64,000 nt of DNA from Entophlyctis helioformis (lineage: Eukaryota; Chytridiomycota; Chytridiomycetes; Chytridiales; Chytriomycetaceae). Shown here piece by piece: positions 44,480-54,310 of the stretch. Position 1 is the first letter of the stretch; the number at the start of each line of letters is the position of its first letter. A program made the position numbers and the translations under genes. The notes under the pieces are model-generated. The model worked only from the letters and a program-made list of their open reading frames with translations, searched no databases and was not told the DNA's origin. The DNA lies in the NCBI GenBank assembly GCA_025526915.1, contig JAHLKH010000010.1, forward strand, positions 209,597 through 273,596, given 5' to 3'.

Positions 44480-44725
44480 GAGCGATTGCATGGCATTCCA
44501 CAGATGGTCAATGCCAAGCGTGTGGCCGTGCGCATCAGGCGATCAGACATGCTTTGAGGGCATCATGCAGATGGCAGGCTGGACCGCTGGACGTCGTGCA
44601 TCTCAATGCACCTTGTCACGTGATATGACACGTGACACGAGTTCCATCCAATGATTTCGGGCATCGATTTTCTGGGTCTGGCCCGATTGACCAAACGGGT
44701 CACCTTTACGTTCGTCGCATGCTCG
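44480..44725 (+). pseudogene. decayed copy of the Fanzor C-terminal region and right end
   Basis: Positions 44488-44606 align with 23131-23270 inside the intact locus. For example cattccacagatggtcaa corresponds to cattccacagaaggtcaa, and gagggcatcatgcagatgg to gagggcatcatgaagctgg, with small deletions and stops between. The retained acceptor and HGIPQ/KVKAKR region are recognisable. Right-end blocks follow at 44683-44707 and 44712-44725. The remnant lacks the zinc ribbon and RuvC-III and lies between the Nudix and DPH1 genes. Confidence 0.7.
44615..44635. promoter_or_regulatory. paired CACGTG sites upstream of DPH1
   Basis: GTCACGTGAT (44615-44624) and GACACGTGAC (44626-44635) lie 160-180 bp before the DPH1 start. 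They match the palindrome in the RRP7 promoter in their CACGTGA core. Confidence 0.45.
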
Positions 44726-44796
44726 CATACGCGTCCCTGGCCGTCCATGCACGCTGCTGACTCTCACATGCAATGGCATGGCACGCTGGCCGCAGT

Positions 44797-46592
44797 ATGG
44801 GAGATCACACTGGACCGAGCAAGGCCGAGCTGGCACGCAAGCGCTTTGTCGGCAAGCAGCGAGCACGCATCGACGCCGAGACCGAGCCATCGGCATCAGC
44901 GCATTCGGCAGAACCGCCACAGCAGCAGCAGCACCGGCGTCGCTCGCCAATGCAGCAGGCGCCGTCGGCAGCATCGAAGACGTTGCTGCAACCGGCGCTC
45001 TTGTCGTCGGTTCAAGCTCGTCGAGTGCGGCTGGCTCAGCACCGGCTGGCTCGGTGCGTGCTGGTGGTGCGGCCCGCATTGTCAAGACGGTGCCCGACGA
45101 CATTCTCCACGACGCCCGGCTCAACGAGGCTATTGCTGCGCTGCCGGCCAACTACAACTTTGAGATCCACAAGAGTGTCTGGCAGGTGCGCAAGAACGGC
45201 GCCAAGAAGGGTGCGTTGGACTGCTGGACTCTGGCCATTGCGCAGTCAGAGAGATGGACGCTGATCGTCTGCTTCGGTGTGCACAGTTGCGCTGCAGTTC
45301 CCAGAGGGTCTGCTCATGTTTGCATTGGCGATTGCCGACATCCTTGAGCGGTGGGTCTGGCTGGGCATGCCGCCGTATCGTGCAGGCTGTGGCCCACTAA
45401 CGACGACAGGACGACAGGTTTGCGAATGTGGAGACGCTGGTCATGGGCGACGTCACGTACGGTGCGTGCTGCATCGACGACTACACGGCCCGCGCGATCG
45501 GCTGCGACTTTATGATACACTACGGCCACAGCTGTCTGGTGCCGGTGGACGTCACGGCCATCAAGACCATGTACGTGTTTGTCGACATTGGCATCGACAC
45601 GACGCACTTTGTGCAGACTGTGCGCCACAACATCGAGGCCGGCACGCGCATTGCTCTTGTAGGCACGATCCAGTTTGTGTCGTCGCTCCAGGTGCGTGGC
45701 TTGGATCGGATGGCCTGTGTCCAGAGTCGTGCGCTGTGCTGACGTGGATGGACAGGCGACATCCAGAGAGCTTGCGTCAGACTACGCGTTGTTTGTGCCT
45801 CAGGCCAAGCCGCTGTCACCGGGCGAGCTGCTCGGATGCACAGCACCCAAGCTCGTTGATCAGGACATTATCATGTAAGGCGAATGGATTGCTGTTGGCG
45901 GGTGCAGTCCCCATGCAAGAACGGCCCCTTGTTGACTGTCCTGTTTGAACAGATACCTTGGCGACGGCCGGTTCCATCTCGAGTCGATCATGATTGCGAA
46001 CCCCAAGCTGCCAGCGTACCGCTACGACCCGTACTCCAAAGTGTTTACGCGTGAATACTACGAGCACGACGAGATGCACAGCCTGCGCGACCACGCCATC
46101 GAGCTTGGCCGCAAAGCCAAAAAGTTTGGACTCATTCTCGGCACGCTCGGCCGCCAGGGCAGCCCCAAGGTGCTCACGTACATGGAGGACCAGCTGCGGG
46201 CCAAGGGGCTGCCGTACGTGACGGTGCTCTTGTCCGAGATCTTCCCGGCCAAGCTGGCGCTGTTTGAGGATGTCGACGCATGGATCCAGATCTCGTGTCC
46301 TCGGCTGTCGATCGACTGGGGATACGCTTTTCCGCGGCCGCTGCTCACGCCCTACGAAGCTGCCGTTGTGTTTGGCACAGCGCGGCACTGGTCGCCCGCC
46401 AAGGCGATCGCAGCTGGCGGCGACGCAGCAACAGAAGCGGCAACAGCAGCACCAGAGACGGCCGGCTCGGATGGCACATATCCAATGGACTTTTATGCCA
46501 AGGACTCGCTTGGCCCGTGGACGCCCAACCACGCTCCGCCGTCGGCCAAGCCAGTGCGACCTCGCCGTGTTGCCGTCCCTGCTGCCCAATAA
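44797..46592 (+). CDS. DPH1: DPH1, diphthamide biosynthesis radical enzyme subunit
   Basis: Dph1-Dph2 uses a radical SAM-like [4Fe-4S] chemistry to transfer 3-amino-3-carboxypropyl to the eEF2 histidine. The ATG at 44797 gives [20 protein letters not shown], matching the RRRFIGRK N-terminus of yeast. A one-base gap near 44888 is needed to reach the conserved [19 protein letters not shown] and [20 protein letters not shown]. Then come [80 protein letters not shown] and [15 protein letters not shown], which include the three cluster-binding cysteine regions. The stop TAA lies inside AATAAA. Confidence 0.93.
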
Positions 46593-46593
46593 A
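46588..46593 (+). terminator. AATAAA overlapping the DPH1 stop codon
   Basis: The codons CAA TAA A form an AATAAA hexamer. If it is used, the 3' UTR would be only about 15-30 nt, consistent with the ISY1 start 146 bp away. Confidence 0.4.
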
Positions 46594-46735
46594 CGTGATC
46601 CTCTCGTCTGGCTTGCTCCTGTGGCGGTCGTCCTGGCGGTCGTGCACTTTGGCCAGCAGCCCAGTGTGTCCAGTTCAAGGTCGCCATGCACAGCAAAGCT
46701 GTTCGCACAGATCTCGCAAACTCCACGTTCAAGCC

Positions 46736-47883
46736 ATGGTGCGTTGGGCGGTTGCGCTCGCTGGCCACGCCGACACAGACACAGACAGACACAGACATGC
46801 AGACTGACCCCGCCCACATGCGCTGTAGGCCAGAAACGAAGAAAAGGCGCAGTCGATGCTGTACCGCTTCCGTGAAGCGCAGCGGGCCGAGTTTGGCGCC
46901 AGCACGGGCAAGTTCGACAAGCGGCCACGGTCGGCCATGATGGTCGACGACCTCAAAGAGGCCGAAAAGTGGCGGCGGGACCTGCTGCGCGAGATGGCCC
47001 GCAAGCTGGACCGCATCAAGGACGGTGTGTCCATCTATTGTCTGTCTGTCTGCCTGTCTGTCTGCCTGCTTGTCTGCCTGCTGTGCTGTGTGCTGACCCG
47101 TCGCGCAGAATCGCTCACCGAGTTCCAGGTGCGTGATCTCAACGACGAGATCAACAAGATGCTGCGCGAGAAGCGGCAGTGGGAGTACCGAGTCCGCGAC
47201 CTGGGCGGCACAGACTACCTGGTAAGCACGCCGCCGCATCCTGCCGTGCTGCCTCGTTGTGCATCTTGTTCGGCTGGCGTCTCTCTCTCCCGCTGACTGA
47301 CCAGGCGTGCTGACGATGCGCGCAGTTTCGCAAAGGGATCTATGAGATTGAGGGCGAGGTCGTGCCGGGCACCAAAGGGTACCGGTACTTTGGACGGGCA
47401 AAGACGCTGCCAGGCATCAAGGAGCTCTTTGAAAAGGCTGGCAAGTCGTCGCCCTGTGTCTGGCGTGATCTGGCCATTTGGGGATCCGTGCGTGCTGACA
47501 ACTGGATCTGGGCACGTTGACAGCGATCGAGCAGGTCAAGCTCAAGCCAGAGGACGTGTGGTACCGAGTTGACTTTGACTACTTTGGATACCGCGACGAG
47601 GACGACGAGTTGCTGCTCGAGTTTGAGCTTGCACAGGAGGCGGAAGGTGGGATTGTGTCCGTCTGTCCGCCCGTGTGGCTGCACTCTCGACTGACTCTGT
47701 GCATTCTCTCGACCTGTGACAGTCAAGGAGAAGATCAAGAGAGACTATGGCGATCAGGATGCTGCCAATCTTGATCTGACACAGATGCCGACGATCGAGC
47801 CGCCGTCACAAGCACAAGTCGAGGCGTGGCTGCTGCGGCGTCGCAAGCAAGAACTGGCTGAAAAGTACTTGGCCGTAACCTGA
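46736..47883 (+). CDS. ISY1: ISY1, spliceosomal NTC-associated factor
   Basis: Isy1 belongs to the Prp19-associated complex and helps the first catalytic step. Exon 1 is the ATG alone (46736-46738). It is followed by a gtgcgt...ctgtag intron, and exon 2 (46829) reads ARNEEKAQSMLYRFREAQRA, completing MARN...KA as in human ISY1. Further blocks are AEKWRRDLLREMARKLDRIK, FQVRDLNDEINKMLREKRQW, GTKGYRYFGRAKTLPGIKEL, the DFDYFGYRDEDD motif and QVEAWLLRRRKQELAEKYL. About six exons end in TGA at 47881-47883. The convergent F-box gene ends 50 bp beyond. Confidence 0.93.
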
Positions 47884-47933
47884 AGCGTTGTGAATACACT
47901 GGGGACAGTATCTGCCGTTTACTTTGCATTGGC

Positions 47934-49122
47934 CTACTCTGTATCCGAGTGGCCACCGGCATCATCGTCATCAATCGTGTCTGATGCGTCCGTGGTGGTG
48001 CATTCGCAATGCTCGCATTTGGATTGCATACGCTGCAGTGCCGGACGCAGGTGACGCCTGCAGCACCCAAACAGCTTGGACGGCTTCATGTATCCCGGGT
48101 TGTCATGGTACCAGTTGATGCCATCCACAAAGTAATGCCGCAGAAACATGGACAGTGTCGGCGCGCACAGCTCCAGCATGGACTCTGCATCCATATCATC
48201 CGTATCATCTGTATCATTCGCATCATCCACGCTGGTGTCTGTGTAGCGACCCATGTCCAGATCGCCGATATAGACCGGCGGGTCCATGGCCGGGTCGGGA
48301 TCGTCCGAGTTGATGGCCATGTACCTGCGCGTATGTCAGCACCGGCGATGGATATGCAACAGGCGCCATCACAGACGCGCCGGCAACCAAACTTGCCAGT
48401 AGCAGCAGCCCTGGTTCTCGTCAATAAACTTGAGCAGCTTGTTGGTGCCTGGGCCGGTCTGGCTGTGCACGGTTGCTCGCAGACTGGCAGGCAGCTCGCT
48501 GACCTCAATCTGCCGTGGCGACAGCAGACTGTTGTTTGTTGGATAGATGCCAAAGAAGATGCTCTGGATGTTGTCGATGGCGAACAAGCGTTTGTATGCG
48601 CTTGGCAGCAGCAGGTTGTTCTACAGTGGCATCAGATCACCAAACGTGCACAGATCCGCAGTGGTGCAGCCGACCCTGCGCCATGCATACCTCGGCTTCA
48701 AAGTCTGCCATCTCGGCGTCGTACAGTGTCGTTGCACGAAATCCCTGATAGCCGTCTGTGAAGACGAGCGACTGCAGCCTCTCATGGGCCACACAGTCGC
48801 TGAACCAGCGTCTGTACCGTGCCATGCCCGTCGACTCGGCAGCCATCAGCCACTGCTGGTAGTGCGCAATCGTCTCGGTGGCCGGATCGACCTCTGGGCA
48901 CAGGTTCGGTATCCAGTCGGCCTCCGTTGACCTGCGAGCCAGCGCCTCTTGCGACAGGCGAGACCAGCCGGCGTGCCGGTGCAGCAGCAGCCGCCATCGG
49001 CCGTGGGTGTCTGACAGCTGGCGGGCAGAGCGCGAGACGCAGCGGACTGTGCACAGGGTGCGAACGTCTGCGTGCCACAGCGACAGGTCAAGCACCACTT
49101 GCAGGGGCGTGTTCACGGTCAT
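47934..49122 (-). CDS. F-box-like / SMI1-KNR4 (SUKH)-like protein
   Basis: The ATG at 49120-49122 gives MTVNTPLQVVLDLSLWHADV, then VRTLCTVRCVSRSARQLSD, which has the spacing of an F-box helix set. A second part spread over three exons has IDNIQSIFFGIYPTNNS, TNKLLKFIDENQGCCYWQ and YMAINSDDPDPAMDPPVYIG, the pattern of SMI1/KNR4 (SUKH) domains (W/Y-x-W, 'DPPV' strand). The C-terminus is Cys/Asp-rich (KLFGCCRRHLRP, CEHCECTTT) and ends in TAG at 47934. It could recruit a target to an SCF ligase; this is inference, as the substrate is unknown. Confidence 0.55.
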
Positions 49123-49670
49123 GCTTGTGGCAGTGGATGAGATGGCGGACAAGCGCGGACGAACGGACGGACACACGAACGGACAGACGGAGATGGTTGC
49201 GTTTGCGGCGAGGCGCACGGTGCGGACACGCAGGCCCTGGCACACTCGCGCGGGCTGCTGACGAGTGCTTGTTGCGCCGACACGCCGTCGATGCGCTGCC
49301 TTGTCGTGGGCCGTGCCACCGTGGACCCTCCGGCTGGCTTTGGTTCAACTCCGACACGCGCCGCGGTGCACTTGCCCGCGTTCTTGCGTGCGTCTGGTGT
49401 CCAACCCCTCGCCTGCGTCCCCGCCCGCCCGCTCGCCCGCATTCCCTCTTAAACGAGCGCTGTCGCCCCTCGCATCCGCCGCCCATCGACGCTGCCGGCC
49501 CATACACAAGAACAGCCGCTCTGCATTCCACCAGGTGCGCTGGCTGCGTGTCGAGCGAACCTTTGCGTATCTGGCCCGCTCGCTCGCTCACGCACACACA
49601 CACATTCTTTGCTCCGCAGCTCTTGCTCTGTCCACGCACAAACGCACGCACAAACGTACGCACAGCCAAC
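49123..49670. other. 548-bp divergent intergenic region, no gene
   Basis: Upstream of the F-box/SUKH-like gene and the multi-pass gene. It contains acggacgg and cgcacgca simple repeats and no recognisable coding domain. The long open frames on both strands are of Arg/Ala-rich compositional type. Confidence 0.5.
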
Positions 49671-50929
49671 ATGCCCAAGGTCCAGACCGATGGCTTCATC
49701 CGCCTGTTCTTTGTGAATCTCGCCCTCCATGCCCGCTGGACCATGACGCTGTACATGTTCGTCAAGGTACACGCACAGATGCACGCTGCCACCACCCCGT
49801 CCGCCAGTCGCCCTTGAACGGACAGACCGTTGAGCGCGTCGCTGCGACAACCAATGACTGACTGACTGACTGACTCGCATGCCTTGCGAATCGGTTGCCG
49901 CGGCAACAACGCACACCACGCACAACGCACGCAGGGCATCCGCTGGGCCGCCCGCAACAACCTGTCGCTCGTGCTCGTTGTCGCGCTCTTCTTTGCCGGG
50001 CTCCAAGGTCTCCTACAGTGCACGTTTGTGTCGCAGATCATCCTTGACTGCGCCATCCATCTGCGTTCGCTCTACGCCACATGGGTCATCTACACGCTCC
50101 TGCTGGACGCGGTGCTCTACTACCGCGCTTGGTGCATCTCATCGTCCAAGTCGCTGCCACAAAAGCTGGTGTCGATCCTCATGGTCGTGGGCCACACTGG
50201 ATGTCTTGTCGGCGACGCCTACTACTCGATCAGGGACCTTGTTGATATTCCCAACGTTGGGTACGCCTGCTTGGCACCGCGTCCGCATGTGGTGTCCGCT
50301 GACTCTTTGCGCCAACGGCTCTGTTGGCAGATGCGTCACGTTTCCTGGCTGGCCTCGATCGCTGCTCGGCATCTTCTCGACCGTCAACGACTTTGTGCAG
50401 GTCATCTTCTTTTGTCTGCCGCTGCTGCAGGCTGTCCACAGCGTCGCCGGCATGCGCCGCGACACGACCGCGTACCGCCGCATGATCATGAAGTCGTTTG
50501 TGTGCCTTGTGTGTTGCACCATCTCGAGCCTGTGAGTTGAGCATGGCCAGAGTGCGACGGGCTGTCCATACTGTGCACACCGCGTGCTGACATCACCTCT
50601 GCAGTGCGTACATTGTCCTCATCTTCTACGACCAGCAGGTCATTTCGCTCGTGTTCCTCGACCTGGCGCTCATGTTCCAGATCCTTGGTGCATGCGAGAT
50701 CCAGTTCAACTCGCACCGCGAGACGGACAAGGCGTCGCTTGGCGCGATCGTGTACCAGAGCCCCGTGCAGCGCAACCTCATGAACCCGACCAACCAGTCG
50801 CACCCGCTCCCCTCTGACCCGGCCTCGTCGAGCAGCTCTGTTGTGCTTGTGGACGGCCGTCCGGCTGGCGCTGCTCACGGCAAAGGCGGACACTACCATC
50901 ACGACCAGTCTGTCAGCCACGTGCTCTGA
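49671..50929 (+). CDS. multi-pass (about 7TM) membrane protein of unknown function
   Basis: The ATG at 49671 in context caac-ATG-CC gives MPKVQTDGFIRLFFVNLALH. Four exons are joined by introns carrying tgactgac repeats. Hydrophobic segments include LSLVLVVALFFAGLQGLL, YATWVIYTLLLDAVLYY, LVSILMVVGHTGCLVGDAYY, FVQVIFFCLPLLQAV, SFVCLVCCTISSLAYIVLIF and ISLVFLDLALMFQILGAC. A cytosolic-type tail ends HGKGGHYHHDQSVSHVL, TGA (50927-50929). No GPCR signature (DRY, NPxxY) is visible. I know of no named family. Confidence 0.65.
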
Positions 50930-51099
50930 GCCGGCTGCGTCGACCCTCTCGCTTTCCTTCCAGCTCATGGAACCTTTCTTGTTGTTTTGCCTTTTATTCG
51001 GCTTGTGTCTGTCTGTCTGCTTGTCTGTCTGTTTGTCTGTCTCAATGAAGAGTTCTTGTCATCGTTCTCGCATCATATCTGGCGAGCCGCGTCCGAAAC

Positions 51100-52415
51100 A
51101 TGCTGGCGGCCATTGCTTTGCCACTGCAGTCCGACACCACCGACAGCACAAACAGCACCGACAGCGCAGCGACGGCGGCACCAGGACAGGCAGCCATGAG
51201 TGCAGAGGAGTGGACCTGGACGCTGCCGCCCGTGTCTCGCAAGCGCAGACTGTCTGCTGCCGACCAGCCTCGTGCAAGCACACAAGCTGCGCCGTCCGAC
51301 CACGACGACCAGGACGACGACCACGCCGATCGTCGGTTTGCCAAGTACTACAGGCTCGAGAAGGACGAGCTGCAGGAGCTTGTGCAAGAGTCGCAGGCCG
51401 CCGGCACAAGGTGAGGCTCCTGCGCAGTGCCTCGGCACGCACGCACAGAAGCGCTGACAGGCCGAATGCTCGCCGGCTGTCCGACAGGCTGTCGATCCAG
51501 TGCCTGCTGTCGCCAACGTGCACGAGCCTGCCGCCGTTCGAGACGGCCGCCGCCTACGAGGCCCACTACGACGCCGCGCACGTCAACGTCTGCTCGCAGT
51601 GCCACCGTATCCTGCCGACCGACCACCTCCTCCATCTGCATCTCCTCGAAGTGCACGACTCGTATTTCGCTGTTCTCGCCAGCCGACAGCACAGCGTGCG
51701 TAATCCCACTCTGCCACTCTGCCACTCCACTCTCGAACACAAGCCCGGCTGACTGACACTGCTGCATGCACGCTGGGCCCGACAGTACGAGTGCTTTGTC
51801 GAGGGGTGTCCGCGCAAGAGCCTCACGCCAAAGGCACGCAGCCGCCATCTGGTCGATGTGCACAAGTACCCGCCGCGGTTCGACTTTGACGTCGTGCTTG
51901 GGCTGGCCGGGCCGCTGGGGTCCAGCATGCAGAAGCGCGAGCGGCGACGGCCCAAAGCTGCCAAGGATCACAATGATACCAAGGATCACAAGGATACCAA
52001 GGAGAACCATCAGGGCATGGACGGTGTCGAGGGCACGGGCACGCAGCAGTCGCACTCAAGGTCGGAAGAGGTGCAGGACGATGCGATGAGTGTAGATGCG
52101 CTCGCGCAGTCCATGTCCAAGCTCGCGTTTGTGCCGCGGTCTGTGAGCTTTGGACGTCGCGGCAAGGCTCGGACTGGGTTTGGCAGTGGCAGTGGCAGTG
52201 GCAGTGGCAGTGGCGGCGGTAGTGGGAAGGTGTCTGCAAGCTTTGCTGCTGTCAAGGAGGCGCATCTGGCACATGCACCAAAAGTTGCGCACACGCACAA
52301 AACGGGACCCGCCTCTGGTGTTGTGGCCATGGACGTTGCTGTTCATGATGATGCTGCTGCTGGTGCTCAAGGCATGGATGACGCGCCAGGCGATATGCGG
52401 CTGCCGCAACAGTGA
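51100..52415 (+). CDS. ZNF511-type C2H2 zinc-finger protein
   Basis: The ATG at 51100 starts MLAAIALPLQSDTTDSTNST. After an acidic N-terminus come three C2H2-type fingers: CLLSPTCTSLPPFETAAAYE...H, NVCSQCHRILPTDHLLHLHL...H and YECFVEGCPRKSLTPKARSR...H. These correspond one to one to human ZNF511 (NVCSFCKRAFPSGHLLDAHI, YQCLVEGCTEKFKTSRDRKD), including HDSYFAVLASRQHSYECF (human HDSLFQILSERQDMYQCL) and KYPPRFDF. The C-terminal VPRSVSFGRRG matches IPSTICFGQGAARG. A Ser/Gly repeat lies at 52185-52220. Molecular role unknown. It ends 92 bp from the convergent ICMT gene. Confidence 0.85.
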
Positions 52416-52507
52416 CCAGGAGATACAATGTGGTATTCGGTTCTATAGTAGGGCTTTTGATTCATGGCATGGCGTGGCATGGCGTGGCACAACAAGACAA
52501 TACGGAT

Positions 52508-54153
52508 TCAGTTGAGGAATGGGATGGATGGAATGAATGTATAGGTGCGCTTGCGGTACTCTCGGTAGTCGTCACCAAAGAACTCAACGAGCGTCTCCTC
52601 CTCAAACTCGATGCGCGACGTGAAGAACTTGATGAGCACCACCACAAAGGCACAGAAACACACGGGGTTGCCGAGAACAACTTGCATGCCCAGCGACCAG
52701 TAGAAGAAGCCCGTGTACGACGGGTGGCGGAAGATGCTGTACACGCCCGTGGTCACGAGCTTGTGGTCGTCTTCCTTGTATTCGGCAATGATGTGCGAAA
52801 AGTTGTGTCCGGCCGTCACCATGGCCACCGTGCGCAGCATCTGGGATGCAAACACGACAAGCACCCCTGTCCATGTCAAACCGCTAGGGGTTAGTTGCGC
52901 CGAGATCACTGACCGGCTTGGCGATCCGCCCTCTTACCAGTGTAGATGATAAAGTAGTGGCCCTTGAGACTTGGCACGAGCCACACCTCGAGCAGAAACT
53001 CGACTGCACCACCGATCATGGCCAGATGGTACTCGCGGCTGTGATTCAGGAGGAACGACGACAGGCTCACGTTTGCCTTGAACATGGCCGTTGTCAGGTA
53101 CTCGAACACATGGAATATGGCCAGGAAAGCCAGAAAGAAGCCAAAGCCGCTCCATCTATGCGCTGCTGTGCCAATGGCGAGTCCGCTCCCGCTGAGCACG
53201 CCTAGACAGAAGGCGTATGCAGCAATGTTCTGCTGCGTGTGCCGTCTGTCAAACAGCGCTAGTCCGAGAAAGCCGCCGCCTGATCCGCCCGTCCTGCGCA
53301 CGACTTCGGGCCACTCGTACACGGCCGACGAGTGGTCGCTCAGCAGATGCCGGAACACGACGATGCCGGTCGCCGTCAAGGGCGAGCGCAGCACGAGTGT
53401 CAATGCCAGCATCCACCAGAACAGGGCGGCGTGGCGCGCATTGACCCAGTACGGAAAGACGCTCTGCGACGCGGCGATCGCCTTGTTGACGCCCTTGTCG
53501 GCATAGACGGTCAGCGGGCCTACGCGCGACAGGATGCGCACGACGAGCATCGACCACAGCGCGACGGCGCCGATGCGTCCAACCAGCCTCCACAGGGGCG
53601 ACAGCATGGACCACGCGCCGAAGGCGGTCAGCAGGATCCACGACTCGGTGATGCCCAGCGCAAGGAAGATGAGGATGCTGTCGGACCGTGCCTTTGGGAA
53701 CCAGAACGCTGCGTTGTGCGTTAGCCGTCGTGTCTGCAGCTCGCCATCACACAGAATCGACGCACCAGACAGACTGTCGGCTTCGGACAGGACGGCAGAC
53801 GAGATGTATTCGCAGGCGAGCAGTGCGGCCGTCGCACCGAGCGCATGCAGAAACACTGTCGTGAATCCAGGCGGAAGCAGCAGGCTGTACCACACGCCTG
53901 CGCCCGCAGCCAGGCCCAAGGCCATGGCATACAGACAGACGTTCTGCGCCGTGTGTCTGCCGTCCAGAATCGGCAGTCCGAGCGGACCTGCTCGTGCCTG
54001 CGCCGAGGCCGACGGCGATTCGGACGATGCCCTGTTGCTGTTGTTGTTGCTGCCGCCGCTATTGCTGTTGCTGTTGCTGGACAGCCGCACTGTTGGGCCA
54101 GACGTGGCCGACTGGCGAGGCGACGGCACAATCGAAGCACGCGACGACGACAT
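52508..54153 (-). CDS. STE14: isoprenylcysteine carboxyl methyltransferase (STE14) with duplicated N-terminal half
   Basis: ER enzyme that methylesterifies prenylated CAAX proteins. The C-terminal catalytic part is canonical: MVTAGHNFSHIIAEYKEDDH, KLVTTGVYSIFRHPSYTGFF, VLGNPVCFCAFVVVLIKFF and EEETLVEFFGDDYREYRKRT (the RHPxYxG and EE motifs), ending PSIPFLN and TGA at 52508. The two membrane hairpins before it occur twice: LPILDGRHTAQNVCLYAMAL...ACEYISSAVLSE and, about 250 residues on, LALFDRRHTQQNIAAYAFCL...VFEYLTTAMFKA. Total length is about 540 residues against 240-290 in the family. The start is ATG 54151-54153. Confidence 0.88.
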
Positions 54154-54310
54154 GTGTGAAGGTAAGCCGGTCGGATTCAATAAGGCGTTACAGGACGGAT
54201 AGAGAGATAGAGATGGAGATAGACGGGCACACACAGTAAGGACATGATTAGAGTCGGCATAACGACAGGTGGGGGAATATTCGGGGATCCAGCATTGATG
54301 GTCTTGGCCG

